From assembly GCA_964019055.1 (NCBI GenBank), contig OZ025216.1, positions 124,001-188,000 of the forward strand: a DNA stretch of 64,000 bases, read 5' to 3'. A program made the position numbers and the translations under genes. Positions 53,270 to 64,000 of the stretch are shown piece after piece (within the stretch, counting starts at the first letter, position 1; the number at the start of each line of letters is the position of its first letter). Under the pieces are notes generated by a model that searched no databases, was not told where the DNA came from, and was given only the letters and a program-made list of their open reading frames with translations. Source of the stretch: Anthopleura xanthogrammica (Eukaryota > Cnidaria > Anthozoa > Actiniaria > Actiniidae).

Positions 53270-56200
53270 ATGAAGACCTCGTACGTCAGCCTTGTTTGTT
53301 TGCTGGTGACCATTTTTGGTTTCCAAGGTTACACCAACGGTAAGCATGGTTACTGCATCAGTTGGTTAGCCACCGGGTGTGACATTGTGTTGTCTGGGGT
53401 GGTGGTAGGGTTTTCACATCTAACATAGTTTATTCATTATACAATCTACAGCATATCTTGGATGCCCTAAACCCAGTCCATGTATATACTATACTGACAA
53501 TTCAGCAATCAAGACCATCGATGTCAATGCCTCCAGATATCCTAACACTAAAACACAAACTATAGTCAACACACCTGCGTACGCAATCGATATTGATATG
53601 ACCGCTGACATGATATACTGGAGCGAACAGTCGCCATCTTGGAAGATACGTCGTATGAACCTTAACAATGGGAGTATTGAGGACCTCATTACTAAAGGTG
53701 ATAAAAAAAGCACCTCTATCTTTACTTCAGTTTATCTAATATAGTTCGAAGTTTTGTAGATGTATTCCGTTGGGATCTCTTGGGTAATCCTACCGGTAAG
53801 GAAAGAAAGCTGCAGAAGTCAAAGTGTGCAAAAGCTGCTAACTGTTAGCCTTTTTGTCTTTAGATCTGGGTGAAGTTGAAGGTATATCGGTTGACTGGAT
53901 CAACCGCAATCTTTACTGGACAGATTTGACGTATGAGAGAATTGAAGTCTCAACCTTGGATGGCTTGTACAGGAAAACACTTTTCGACAAAGATGATAAA
54001 TCTGCTGGAGTCAAGATTCTGAACAATCCCAAGGGAATTGCAGTTCATCCTACGAAAGGGTAAATTGATTGCATAACTACTAATAACGACCGACCGACCG
54101 ACCGACCGACCGATCAATCAATCCATCCACCCATCCAACCAACCAATCAACCAACCAGCTACCCAATAAGCCAAGCAATTAACTGTTTTTGCCTTTTTTT
54201 TTCAGGTACGTTTTCTGGACAGACTACCATTACTATTACCCACAACTAGCCCGTTCAACCCTGGCAGGAACTGATTATAGAATGATTAGAGATCTCTACT
54301 GGACCTCACAGTACTCCCCCACGGGATTAACAATCGACTTCACTGAAAACCGACTATACTTGATAGAAGCACACCAGGGAACAATTGAGTCGTTTGATCT
54401 TAATGGTAGAAACAGAATCCGACACCATACTGCTGGTCATGATCCCTATCCAAATGACATGACGTTGCTAGGAGACTTGGTTTACTGGGCGGACCAAATA
54501 AGTCATTCAGTTGAGAGTGTGAACCGTACATCTTGGGTTAGGTTGATAGGATTTGGGTGGCTTGGAGATAGGCCTGTCCTAGGGGTAGTTGGTTACGATG
54601 CATCTTATCAAAAACCAGGTATGTTTCGGCTGCCCAGACCCCTCTAGCTCAATCTCGAGCCAAGAATTCTACCGCGCTTTTTGGACAGTGGGCTGGCACC
54701 AGTAAGAAGTGTTACAATGCGCTGTGACACTCTGGGTACGAGACTTCCTCTAGCCTGAGGTTGTGGGAAAGACGTGAAATCATGTCAGAAGCCATTTGGG
54801 ATATTTAGAAACTCTCCCCGGCACCAGGGTTTGACCGAGAGAGGCCTGGGTAACCGACCATAACAACATTCTCAATGTCTAATACTATTTTGGCTGGGTT
54901 AACTGCTTAACTAACAGCTCTATAAACTATTTTGACTTGAAAAGTCTATATTTCCTTACTCCAGGACCTAAAGTGTATATTTATTTACTTCCACAGCAAA
55001 TACGAATTGCACAAGTGATAACGGCAAGTGCAGCCATCTGTGTTTACCGACGCCAACTGGACGGATTTGCGCATGTCCTAATGGAGTAAAACTGCTGTCC
55101 AACAATCGTGACTGCAGCAATGGTAAGGCCCAAAAAGGATAATTTTGATTAAAATAACTATTACTGAATTATGAATTCATCATTTAACAACAACTGATAG
55201 TTAATCTTTAAGAATTAATATTCATTTAATATCAAAATAGTTGTACATAGCAGCTTCTATGAACAATGCTGCTGAATATTCTTATCATATATTTACCTTG
55301 AAGAATGTTGTTAATATTGGTTCAATTATTTTATAAATGCTTCTTTCTTTTCAGTGACCAGCGTTGTGCCACCTCCTCAAGCACCAGGTAATCAGGCTAA
55401 TAAAGGATTATGATAAAATGTGTGTTGTTGTCAGAATAGCATGAATCATCTTTCCTAGATGAAATAGTAAAGAAGTCATCCCGCAAGGAATTGTGGGCCT
55501 GATTTTGAGAATCTCGCAATTTAGCTCCACAATTCCTTGCGGGGAACTTTCGTTTCCATTCTTCTTTCTTTAATTTAGTAGAGTAACCTTGGTTTGTTTG
55601 TTTTAGTTGTTTCTGTAAGTTTGGTCAATGGTCGCTTCCCCAGCGAAGGTCGAGTAGAGGTCACACACCTAGGGTTAAAAGGGACGGTTTGTGATGACTA
55701 CTTCGGGTCTGCAGAAGCTCATGTAATCTGTAGAATGCTGAATTATACTAGAGGTGAGGAAAAGAGTGGATCTTTAGACTCTTGCAGTACTGATATAGTA
55801 CTGACCGCATGCCTTGCTCGAAGTGTCTTTCCCTGCCCTTAGGTTACGGACTAATAGAGAACATACTTGACTTTTGATATATAAAGCTTCGTCTCTATTG
55901 ATTTACGATGAACAGCCCAATTAACGTACTAGTGATATTATGTTTGCAGCAACTCATTACTTCAAGCGAGCCTATTTTGGTAAAGGATCGGGAGTCATTT
56001 GGCTAGACAGCGTCAAGTGTAAAGGGAATGAGAAGTCGATTTCTGAATGTCAGCATGCAGGCTGGGGTGAAAATGACTGCGATCATAGTGAAGATATTGG
56101 AGTAAGATGCTATAATGGTACAAGACCTGAGAATGTCACCTCACCCTACACCAACACTACAGGTGAGTCACTAACCTTACACACCCTACACCAACACTAC

Positions 56201-59200
56201 GGGTGAGTCACTAACCTTACACACCCTACAACAACACTACAGGTGGGTCACTAATCTGACACACCCTACACCAACACTACAGGTGGGTCACTAATCTGAC
56301 ACACCCTACACCACTACAGGTAGGGCCGTAAGTTAGATAACCAAATGGGTTAATACGTCACCCTCTTTAAATAAAGTTTATTGTATTGTATTGTATTGGT
56401 AGGTCACTAACCTTACACACCCTACACCAACACTATAGGTGGGTCACTAGCCTTACACACCCTACAACACTACAGGTGGGTCACTAACCTTACACACCCT
56501 ACACCAACACTACAGGTGGGTCACTAATCTGACACACCCTACACCAACACTATAGGTGGGTCACTAGCCTTACACACCCTACAACACTACAGGTGGGTCA
56601 CTAATCTGACACACCCTACACCAACACTACAGGTGGGTCACTAGCTTTACACACCCTACACCAACACTACAGGTGGGTCACTAATCTGACACACCCTACA
56701 CCAACACTACAGGTGGGTCACTAACCTTACACACCCTACAACACTACAGGTAGGTTATTTGACTATGCATATTTCTTTTCTCTAAGGATAACTCGTGTAT
56801 CTATATTGTTGTTTATAGGGTTAAAAGTGCGTCTTCTGAATGGAAGTGTGAATGAATACGAAGGTAGAGTTGAAGTGTACTATCAGAATGAATGGGGAAC
56901 CATATGTGACTGGCGATGGACCATAGATGATGCTCACGTTGTGTGTAGGATGCTGGGATATAAGGGTGCTTGGGGTGCCCAGGGTTATGCGTACTTTGGT
57001 AGAGGTACAAGAAAGATAATGGTCAGTGATGTGGTGTGTACAGGAAGCGAATCATCGATTGGGTTGTGTTACAGCTCAGGATGGGGGAATCCTACATGTA
57101 GCCATAATCAGGACGTGTCAGTCACGTGCAAGGTTCATCCTTCCAAATTCCAAGGTTTGTAACAATTCAGTAATTACGATATAATTTTAGAAGGAAATTC
57201 AAGAAACGATATCTGACGCTATTCAACATGTAGCTATTCATCCCATTATTTCCCTATTCAATTCATCCCATCCCTTTTATTTTGTCCCTGCTTTCTAAGT
57301 CCATTTCATTGCCCATATTCTATACAATCACTGAGACTACTTTGAATATTTCTCATGGAATGTTCATATCTTAGATTCTAGAACACTTCGCCTCCGAGAA
57401 GGTTTGACTCCCAACGAAGGTCGGGTTGAAATCAAACACAAAGGTGTTTGGGGGACAATTTGTGATGATGCATGGGATATCAGAGATGCACATGTTGTTT
57501 GCAGACAGCTAGGATATCCTGGGGCTCTGTCGGCACCAATCAAAGCAGCTTTTGGTCAAGGATCTGGTAATATTTTGCTTTCTCTGTTCGGCTGCAGTGG
57601 TGTTGAGAGTTCCTTGCAAAACTGTATCCACAGTGAATGGGGTGCATCTTTGTGCGTACATTCCGAGGATGCAAGTGTTGTATGTAGAACGAATGATACA
57701 TTGGATCCACAGGCAGGTTGGTAACATGTTTATCGTGCTAATGACGCTGGAACTTATAAAAGCGTTTCGTATGTTAATTATTTATCTTTTACAAAAATAT
57801 TAAATATATTCACCTCATACCACAGTAGTGGCTAGAACATTATCCCGTGTAATCCGTGCACCCAAGGGCAGATCGGCCTTGATTGCTGTCAGGTGAGAAG
57901 TCCACACGACGACACAGCTCTGTGGTTGTCTCGGGGGTATGCATGGCGCATTGGAATCAATTTTTTTGAATTTTTGTCGGTAGAGTTGATTTCATAACTT
58001 TTTTTTCGTTCTTAAATTGTTCATTGGATTTCATCCCCTAACATCTGTAATATTGTTTTTAGAAAAATACTCAATTTGTTGTTAAACGCTCTCCAAGGAA
58101 AGTCAATGCAAGCGCTGGACGTTTTACTAATTAGGTTCTATGAGTTCTAATGTCATTGATGGTTTACAGATGCATCATCGTTCTTGCTGGTTGCCGATGA
58201 CAAGAGAAATTTCCTGAGGCAGATCATCCACCAAGTACACAACACGAATCATTCATCATCACCGTATACAATACAGGGTTTAACCAACCCAGACTTTGTA
58301 GCCATTGATCCGGCAGCTCGTAGTGTGTACGTTACACGAGGAGGAACAATCTACATGTCACACTTGTTTCATAATATTACCACTCGTGTCGTGAGACAAG
58401 ATCAGAGGATCAGTGGACTAGCAGTAGACTACGTGTGTAAAAAGCTCTATTGGTCTGATTACTATGGCAACAGGATCATGGTTTCCCTCTTGGATGGTTC
58501 CTCGGCCAGAGGTCTGGTGACTGTCGATTCACCTAAAGGCATTGTATTGGACATCAGAGGAGGGTAAGTGATCACGTGACCTACTAAAGCAAGGCACACG
58601 GTATGGCCTGTACTTGACTTTATACTTTTATCTTGTTATAGTGTTATGTACTACATAGGTGGGCCAAGCAGCAAAAAGATTTATAGATCCCACATGGATG
58701 GTAGCAATGCCAAAGTACTTGTAACACTGACGTCATCGCCAACCAGTATTGCGCATGACCCTTCCAACAACATCATATACTGGAGTGATACAGATAAAAT
58801 ACTTTATTTGAATTTGTCGTCCAACGCGGCTTCTGCCCAGATGTTGTCATCTGTTCATGTTAGCCGTCCGTATGGACTGACGGTCCACTCTGGGTATCTG
58901 TACTGGACTGATATTAAATCAGGGGGTTTCACTGGGGGATTGTACCGAGCTCGGCTTACATCCAGTTCAAGTCACGTAACAGAGCTAGTGTTGAGTGGGT
59001 TTATGACACCACGTGGAGTGACTTCTTTGGATCTTGCAAATGTCTTGCCAGGTAAATCTGCTTCGTGGTTACTTTTTCCAATTAAATACAAATGCCATAT
59101 TTTGAATATGAAGATTTCTCTTGTTTACCGTTGATTAACGCCTATACATCGTCTATGGAACACAATAAAATGTATCTTACCACACAGAGCTGTCAATCTC

Positions 59201-62200
59201 GGTTAACGTTTTAGTTTTTATAGACAGCCTGAACCTAACGTCCTGGTAAAAATAATCATTGTTATGTACAATATGTCATAAGAGGTACTAAATAAAGTAT
59301 ATGTCTACACACAACCATTGATATAACTTCGAAGGACATTAATTTTAAAGCTTTTCTTGTGTCAACAGAAAACTTTGCCTGCAGTGAATGCCACAAGTGT
59401 CAGCAGATATGTCTGCGTGTCCCGTCAGGACATCGATGCATGTGTTCTGGCATGTACCACCTGGCCACCGATAACACAACCTGTAAGTATCCATGCAAAA
59501 ATGGCCGGAGAGAATAGAAATTGAACTTTGGTAAAATGGAGGCACTCAGATAGTGAACCATCCTACAAGGCAGTACCGCTAGTAACGCTCTCGAACCAAC
59601 TTTACTAACGGCAACTTTGCTTACCTGGGAGCATACTTTATATCGAAAGTAGCAATGTTTTTACTTTAATTTGTTTTGTTCTTTTTTAGGTGTTGCGAAT
59701 GACTTTTTCGCGTTCGTCGATGCTTACAGAGAAACCGCTGATTTCGTTCCCGCAACGCCGTTGGACGGCAACCAACAAAGACAGACTATTTCTTTAAAGA
59801 AGAGTAGATTTCCACGTGCTGTCGAGTGGGATCCCGTAGAACATCGAATCTATTACGCTGATACCCTAAAATCTCACATCGCGAGGGTGTATCTGAACGG
59901 GACTGCAGAGGAGATTATCATCAGTGACGTCAACCAGCCTAGGGGTCTGGCCATCGATCACGTGGGACGACACTTATACTTCACCGACTATTCTAGCTAC
60001 TCTATCAGCATTTGCAAGCTTGATGGAACATACAGGAAGACTCTGCAAGTAACTCAGGGCAACAAACCGTCTGCAATAGCAGTTTACTCGGAGGCTGGGT
60101 AAGTTACATTATCTCGTTATATTACTTGGTATCAATCAGCTGAACTACCAGAACACAATCACAGGCAAACACTGCCCGTCATGTGATATCAACCAGAGAG
60201 TATTCTATAGCTTGGTCTTAGAATGACAGGCAAACACTGCCCGTCATGTGATATCAACCAGAGAGTATTCTATAGCTTGGTCTTAGAATGACAGGCAAAC
60301 ACTGCCCGTCATGTGATATCAACCAGAGAGTATTCTATAGCTTGGTCTTAGAATGACAGGCAAACACTGCACGTCATGTGATATCAACCAGAGAGTATTC
60401 TATAGCTTGGTCTTAGAATGACAGGCAAACACTGCCCGTCATGTGATATCAACCAGAGAGTATTCTATAGCTTGGTCTTAGAATGACAGGCAAACACTGC
60501 CCGTCATGTGATATCAACCAGAGAGTATTCTATAGCTTGGTCTTAGAATGACAGGCAAACACTGCCCGTCATGTGATATCAACCAGAGAGTATTCTATAG
60601 CTTGGTCTTAGAACGACAGGCAAACACTGCCCGTCATGTGATATCAACCAGAGAGTATTCTATAGCTTGGTCTTAGAATGACAGGCAAACACTGCCCGTC
60701 ATGTGATATCAACCAGAGAGTATTCTATAGCTTGGTCTTAGAACGACAGGCAAACACTGCCCGTCATATGATATCAACCAGAGAGTATTCTATAGCTTGG
60801 TCTTAGAATGACAGGCAAACACTGCCCGTCATGTGATATCAACCAGAGAGTATCCTATAGCTTGGTTTTGGAATGACAGGCAAACACTGACCTCCATGTT
60901 CAAACATTCAATAAAGACTTGCTATAAAACTTGTGTAAATTCGAGGAAAGAAACTGAGATTACAGCGTTTGCTAATAATCTATTCATACTGTTTTTTCTC
61001 TTGAATATTTAGATATTTGTACTGGGGAACATGGGGTGACAAGTCACGAATCTACCGTGCGTTAATGGATGGTACTGAACACACCGTGCTTGTTGAATGG
61101 ATAGGAACATATAAATCTTACGGTGTATCACATATGACTATCGATAAAATAACTAACAGGCTGTATTGGGTTGGATGGCATGAGGCATACATTGAGTACA
61201 TCGATCTGAGCAAGTCAACACCAATGGTAAGAAGTACTCCTCAGCCTAACACAGGGAGCCCACTCGAAATGAAATTGAACCAGAAATCGTATTTTTGAAA
61301 TGATTGGATTTGAAACTTGACAACCACTTGCAATGATACTGCTACTTAGGGGGAGGGGGGACCGGGTTATGACTAGTGGTTACTATTTGGGACTGCGTGA
61401 GAGTGCCATTGAATACAACAAGTGAATAAGAAGGAAACTTAAACACCGTGTAAAAAATTTCGTAACTATACTGACGTTTGGTAGGTTAGACTTTCCTTGG
61501 AGTAAAACCCAAGAATTCAGATAATTCATTTATTATGGCGCATACTTTCTATCATGGTACTTGGCTCAACATTTTATCTAATTTCTAAATTACCAGTTAA
61601 CCCAAGTTCGGAAATATGCAAATTACCTTTACATGCCCGAAGGCATCGCACTGACGTCATCTAAGCTGTGCTGGACGGACAGGAATAAAGGAGGAATGTT
61701 TTGTGGGAATCGTAATGGTTCGGCTAGTGTTCAGAGTATTGTCACTGGTTTGTCAGGAATCTTTGGACTAAAGTATTGCAAAGGAACACCACCATCACCA
61801 TCAGGTACGAACACTTTTTACTATTATATTATTTATTGTTGCATCAACTGGGGTTCTACATGCATTCTTCCCAGTTTGTTTCCATTTGCATTGGCCAGGC
61901 CTCTAACCTTATTCGTATAACCGCTGGCCTCTAAAACCCTCTTATGTTTATTTTTTCATACAGCTCATCCTTGTGCAAGTGACAATAACGGCCAATGTTC
62001 TCATCTGTGCCTCTTGAAACCTAACGGATACAGCTGCGCATGTCCAGATGTGATTCCGCTGAACACCACTTGCTCTTCCGGACTCCCAACGACGACAACG
62101 ATTCCTACCACCACTAAAAAAACTACCACCACTAAAAAAACCACCACCACTAAAAAAACCACCACCCCAAAAGTATTTACCGAAATGCCTACCACCCCAA

Positions 62201-64000
62201 AAATACCTAGCACCCCCGAAAAACCTACTACCACTCTATCTCCAACACCTACGTCCAAAAGCCACCACTCAACAAGCAAGGATTCGTGTATGTCTAACCC
62301 ATGTTTGAATGGAGGAACGTGTCAGCCGGGCAAAGGTCATTCTTACCAGTGTAGTTGTCCTGAGTACTACGTGCCCAAACGGTCTTGTGAGATATTCATA
62401 GGTAAGAAAACACTGATTCAACTTTTCTCGGCAGAGACTTGTCTACTCTTCTTTAAAGAAAACAAGTGGAAACTGCCTTACGACTTTCACTCCAAGTATA
62501 CTAAACATTCTTGGTCGCCACAAAAACTGATAAGAAATAGTCAAAATGTGAAGCGAAAACCAGCTGAGCGGCATTACATTTTCTAACCAATCACAGTCCG
62601 TTGCATTTAGTTCTACCTGAAAACTATTGGCAAATGAATCCAATATATTTTCACATAAGTCTCAGAAAAGTCGTAAGTTACGCGTAGTCTTTTTTTCGTG
62701 CAAATTGAGCAGCGCACAAAAAAGTTCAAGTTGCACGAGCGTTTTTTAGCGTGTAACACCAGAGTGACATTTCATCTTTGGTTTATTTAAAAACCACTTG
62801 AGAAATGATTTTCACGGAGACAAAGAGTGAAGGCCGCAGGTTTTGATCAACAATGCTTTGCGCGATTAGTTTTTCGCTCAGCTGGAACAGAAAAGCAACA
62901 TCTCTTCTTTGCTTTTGCTACACTTTCGGCATCAATGTCCTTATTTCTTATTGCGCATGCGCAGTAAGAAATAAGGGCTCTGGCAACGAGATTGTTTCGG
63001 CATTATCTCACCGATATTTCGCACATGCGCAGTACGTCCGTGACGTATTTCATAATAAATGACTAAAAGAATGCTGTTTCTTTCTTTACAGGAGAAGGAC
63101 TAGTGACGATGACGATCAACGGTATTTCTAGTGAAGAGGTACTTTTCATAAATCACTCTTGCTAGTGTTTCAATATTGATTGCCGATTCACATTCATCTT
63201 CATCTTCATGACATTTCTTCTTTTAAGGTGGGAGACCTGATACTTTTGTTAAAAGAAGTGCTGATGCAGATTTTGAATGAACAAAAGTAAGAAAGGCTTA
63301 TTCATTCCAATGATTTTTAACAGATAGACGAGGCATACGTTAGGCATACTACAAGTCATCTGAGACAGATGTCGAATGGTTCTTCATCTAATCTTAGACC
63401 TTTTTTAAATTCATAAAATACCGCTTTTTTTCTTGACTACAGATTCATTTACGCAGGGTTGGCCTCGATTTTGCGTAGAATATTTCTGTGTTCCGTGGAA
63501 TTCAAAGTTTCTGTATTGTTGAAGGAGTTGCATTCTTTACTTTACCGTTGGTATTTTGAATGTTTTGACTTTGAATTGAGACTCTGGGTAAATGAATCTG
63601 TTACACAGCGGTATTTTACGAATTCGAAAAAGGTCTTTGGATTTAGGAACTTTTGCGGAGACAGGAAAACTCGAGAACCCTCGTGCGACATTAATGAGAA
63701 TCGATCCCTACTAGACTTATTGTATCTTGATGTTTATTTCATGTATCACTCCCAGTAATACAGCAAGAAGACGCAGAAGTGCTGACAATAATGCAAACAT
63801 CAAAGCAGACAACATTTTCATCGCTAATCCGCGCAAGCAAGATGGAAATCAGATGGCTGTTGAAGTAGCAGTAATGTACCCATCGGCTGATGGTAAAATC
63901 ACCAGCGGCAATATCATGCCAGCACAAACCTTAAAACAGAAGATCATCAACTCAAAACCAGAGATCAACAAGAAATTAAAGTCAAAGTACAGGAATGCGA
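53270..64000 (+). CDS. Receptor B: YWTD/EGF/SRCR multidomain receptor, 3' end beyond window
   Basis: Twenty exons: 53270-53339, 53452-53697, 53864-54059, 54206-54618, 54997-55122, 55355-55387, 55607-55753, 55950-56162, 56819-57154, 57375-57716, 58170-58563, 58642-59051, 59369-59482, 59690-60098, 61013-61226, 61597-61804, 61964-62401, 63092-63138, 63228-63286 and 63756 to the edge; 1553 aa, all phases consistent. Order: signal peptide ([18 protein letters not shown]); propeller 1 (about 24-308); EGF; Pro linker; SRCR 1-3 (about 361-707; for example [20 protein letters not shown]); propeller 2 (about 708-975); Cys-rich EGF-like; propeller 3 (about 1014-1290); EGF; Thr/Lys linker; EGF ([12 protein letters not shown]); SEA-like module with RRRR at 1476-1479. 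A transmembrane segment is expected downstream by analogy with A. SRCR and YWTD domains both bind extracellular ligands. Tandem relative of A. Confidence 0.86.
54082..54145. repeat. ACCG/ATCA/ACCA tetranucleotide tract in receptor B intron 3
   Basis: Serial tetranucleotide repeats (CGAC)n, (CAAT)n, (CCAT)n and (CAAC)n drifting from one unit to the next. Confidence 0.85.
56150..56755. repeat. ~40-bp minisatellite that multiplies the exon 8 splice donor of receptor B
   Basis: About fourteen units of CACACCCTACACCAACACTA CAG followed by GTGGGTCACTAA. The first unit is the true end of exon 8 (AACACTACAG, donor GTGAGT at 56163). Later units carry the same exon-end bases followed by GTGAGT, GTGGGT or GTAGGT. 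Interrupted by a retroelement tail at 56318-56398. Confidence 0.95.
56318..56398 (+). mobile_element. Short retroelement 3' tail inserted in the exon 8 satellite
   Basis: About 80 bp unrelated to the flanking repeat, ending CCCTCTTTAAATAAAGTTTA followed by (TTGTA)n, the style of a SINE or LINE 3' end. Only the tail is present. Confidence 0.6.
60161..60890. repeat. 65-bp satellite in receptor B intron 14
   Basis: About eleven nearly identical direct units beginning ACAGGCAAACACTGCCCGTC and containing ATCAACCAGAGAGTATTCTA. Starts some 60 bp after the exon 14 donor and does not include it. No spacers, so not CRISPR. Confidence 0.96.
62938..62980. promoter_or_regulatory. Perfect-type hairpin centred on TTGCGCATGCGCAG in receptor B intron 17
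   Basis: CCTTATTTCTTA on the left pairs with TAAGAAATAAGG on the right around a GCGCATGCGC palindrome. The core resembles the NRF-1 consensus (YGCGCAYGCGCR). A related CATGCGCAGTA lies at about 63024. Regulatory function is only suggested by the motif. Confidence 0.4.

Noticed and set aside
60161..60890. Regular direct repeats that might look like CRISPR
   Set aside because: Units abut without unique spacers, lie in an animal intron and have no cas genes; ordinary satellite.

Overview
This is eukaryotic, almost certainly metazoan DNA. It has GT-AG introns, a TALE homeobox gene, a RasGAP/VPS9 gene, leucine-rich-repeat and YWTD/EGF/SRCR receptors, a PIF/Harbinger transposon, a tRNA-derived SINE, foldback MITEs and many satellites. 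Low GC, fairly short introns, (ATT)n SINE-type tails and ancestral-looking bilaterian-type orthologues suggest a basal animal. An anthozoan cnidarian (sea anemone or coral) is my best guess, but this is inference. No bacterial, phage or CRISPR feature is present. All gene models below were spliced by eye, with reading phase checked at every junction.

Layout. (1) 214-6015, minus strand: the 5' end of a leucine-rich-repeat (LRR) receptor gene (signal peptide/LRRNT exon, then two exact 72-bp LRR exons). Its 5.3-kb first intron carries a complete, young Harbinger transposon (702-4010; 126-bp inverted repeats with one mismatch, two genes), a SINE and a small foldback. (2) 6.0-16.9 kb: gene-poor DNA with foldbacks and a large CTCAC satellite. 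(3) 17023-24219, plus strand: a complete ten-exon PBX gene. (4) 26884-36773, plus strand: a complete fifteen-exon GAPVD1 gene (1354 aa) with strange introns: an inverted copy of one of its own exons, a GC-AG intron, and satellites that have multiplied an exon's own splice acceptor and another exon's own splice donor. (5) 37.7-64.0 kb: a cluster of related LRP-like receptor genes. These are an inverted pseudogene (A', 37689-40372, minus), an intact type I receptor (A, 41800-48061, plus) and a larger tandem relative (B, 53270 to beyond 64000, plus).

The receptor cluster is the most unusual part. Genes A and B join YWTD beta-propellers and EGF modules to a membrane-proximal module. In both genes that module is split over three exons with identical intron phases and carries a furin-like basic site (RSRR or RRRR), which suggests a processed SEA-like or Notch-HD-like domain. 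A has a mucin-like stalk, one transmembrane helix and a tail with NPAY and seven Yxx[LI]-type motifs, five of them YDHL in a 21-residue repeat. B inserts three SRCR domains between propellers. The inverted pseudogene A' is clearly diverged and frameshifted, yet shares one 224-bp block with A at 100% identity, the expected footprint of recent gene conversion.

A second theme is satellite growth at exon edges. In three introns (two in GAPVD1, one in gene B) the tandem repeat includes the real splice site plus adjoining exon bases, so the true site is followed or preceded by many decoys.
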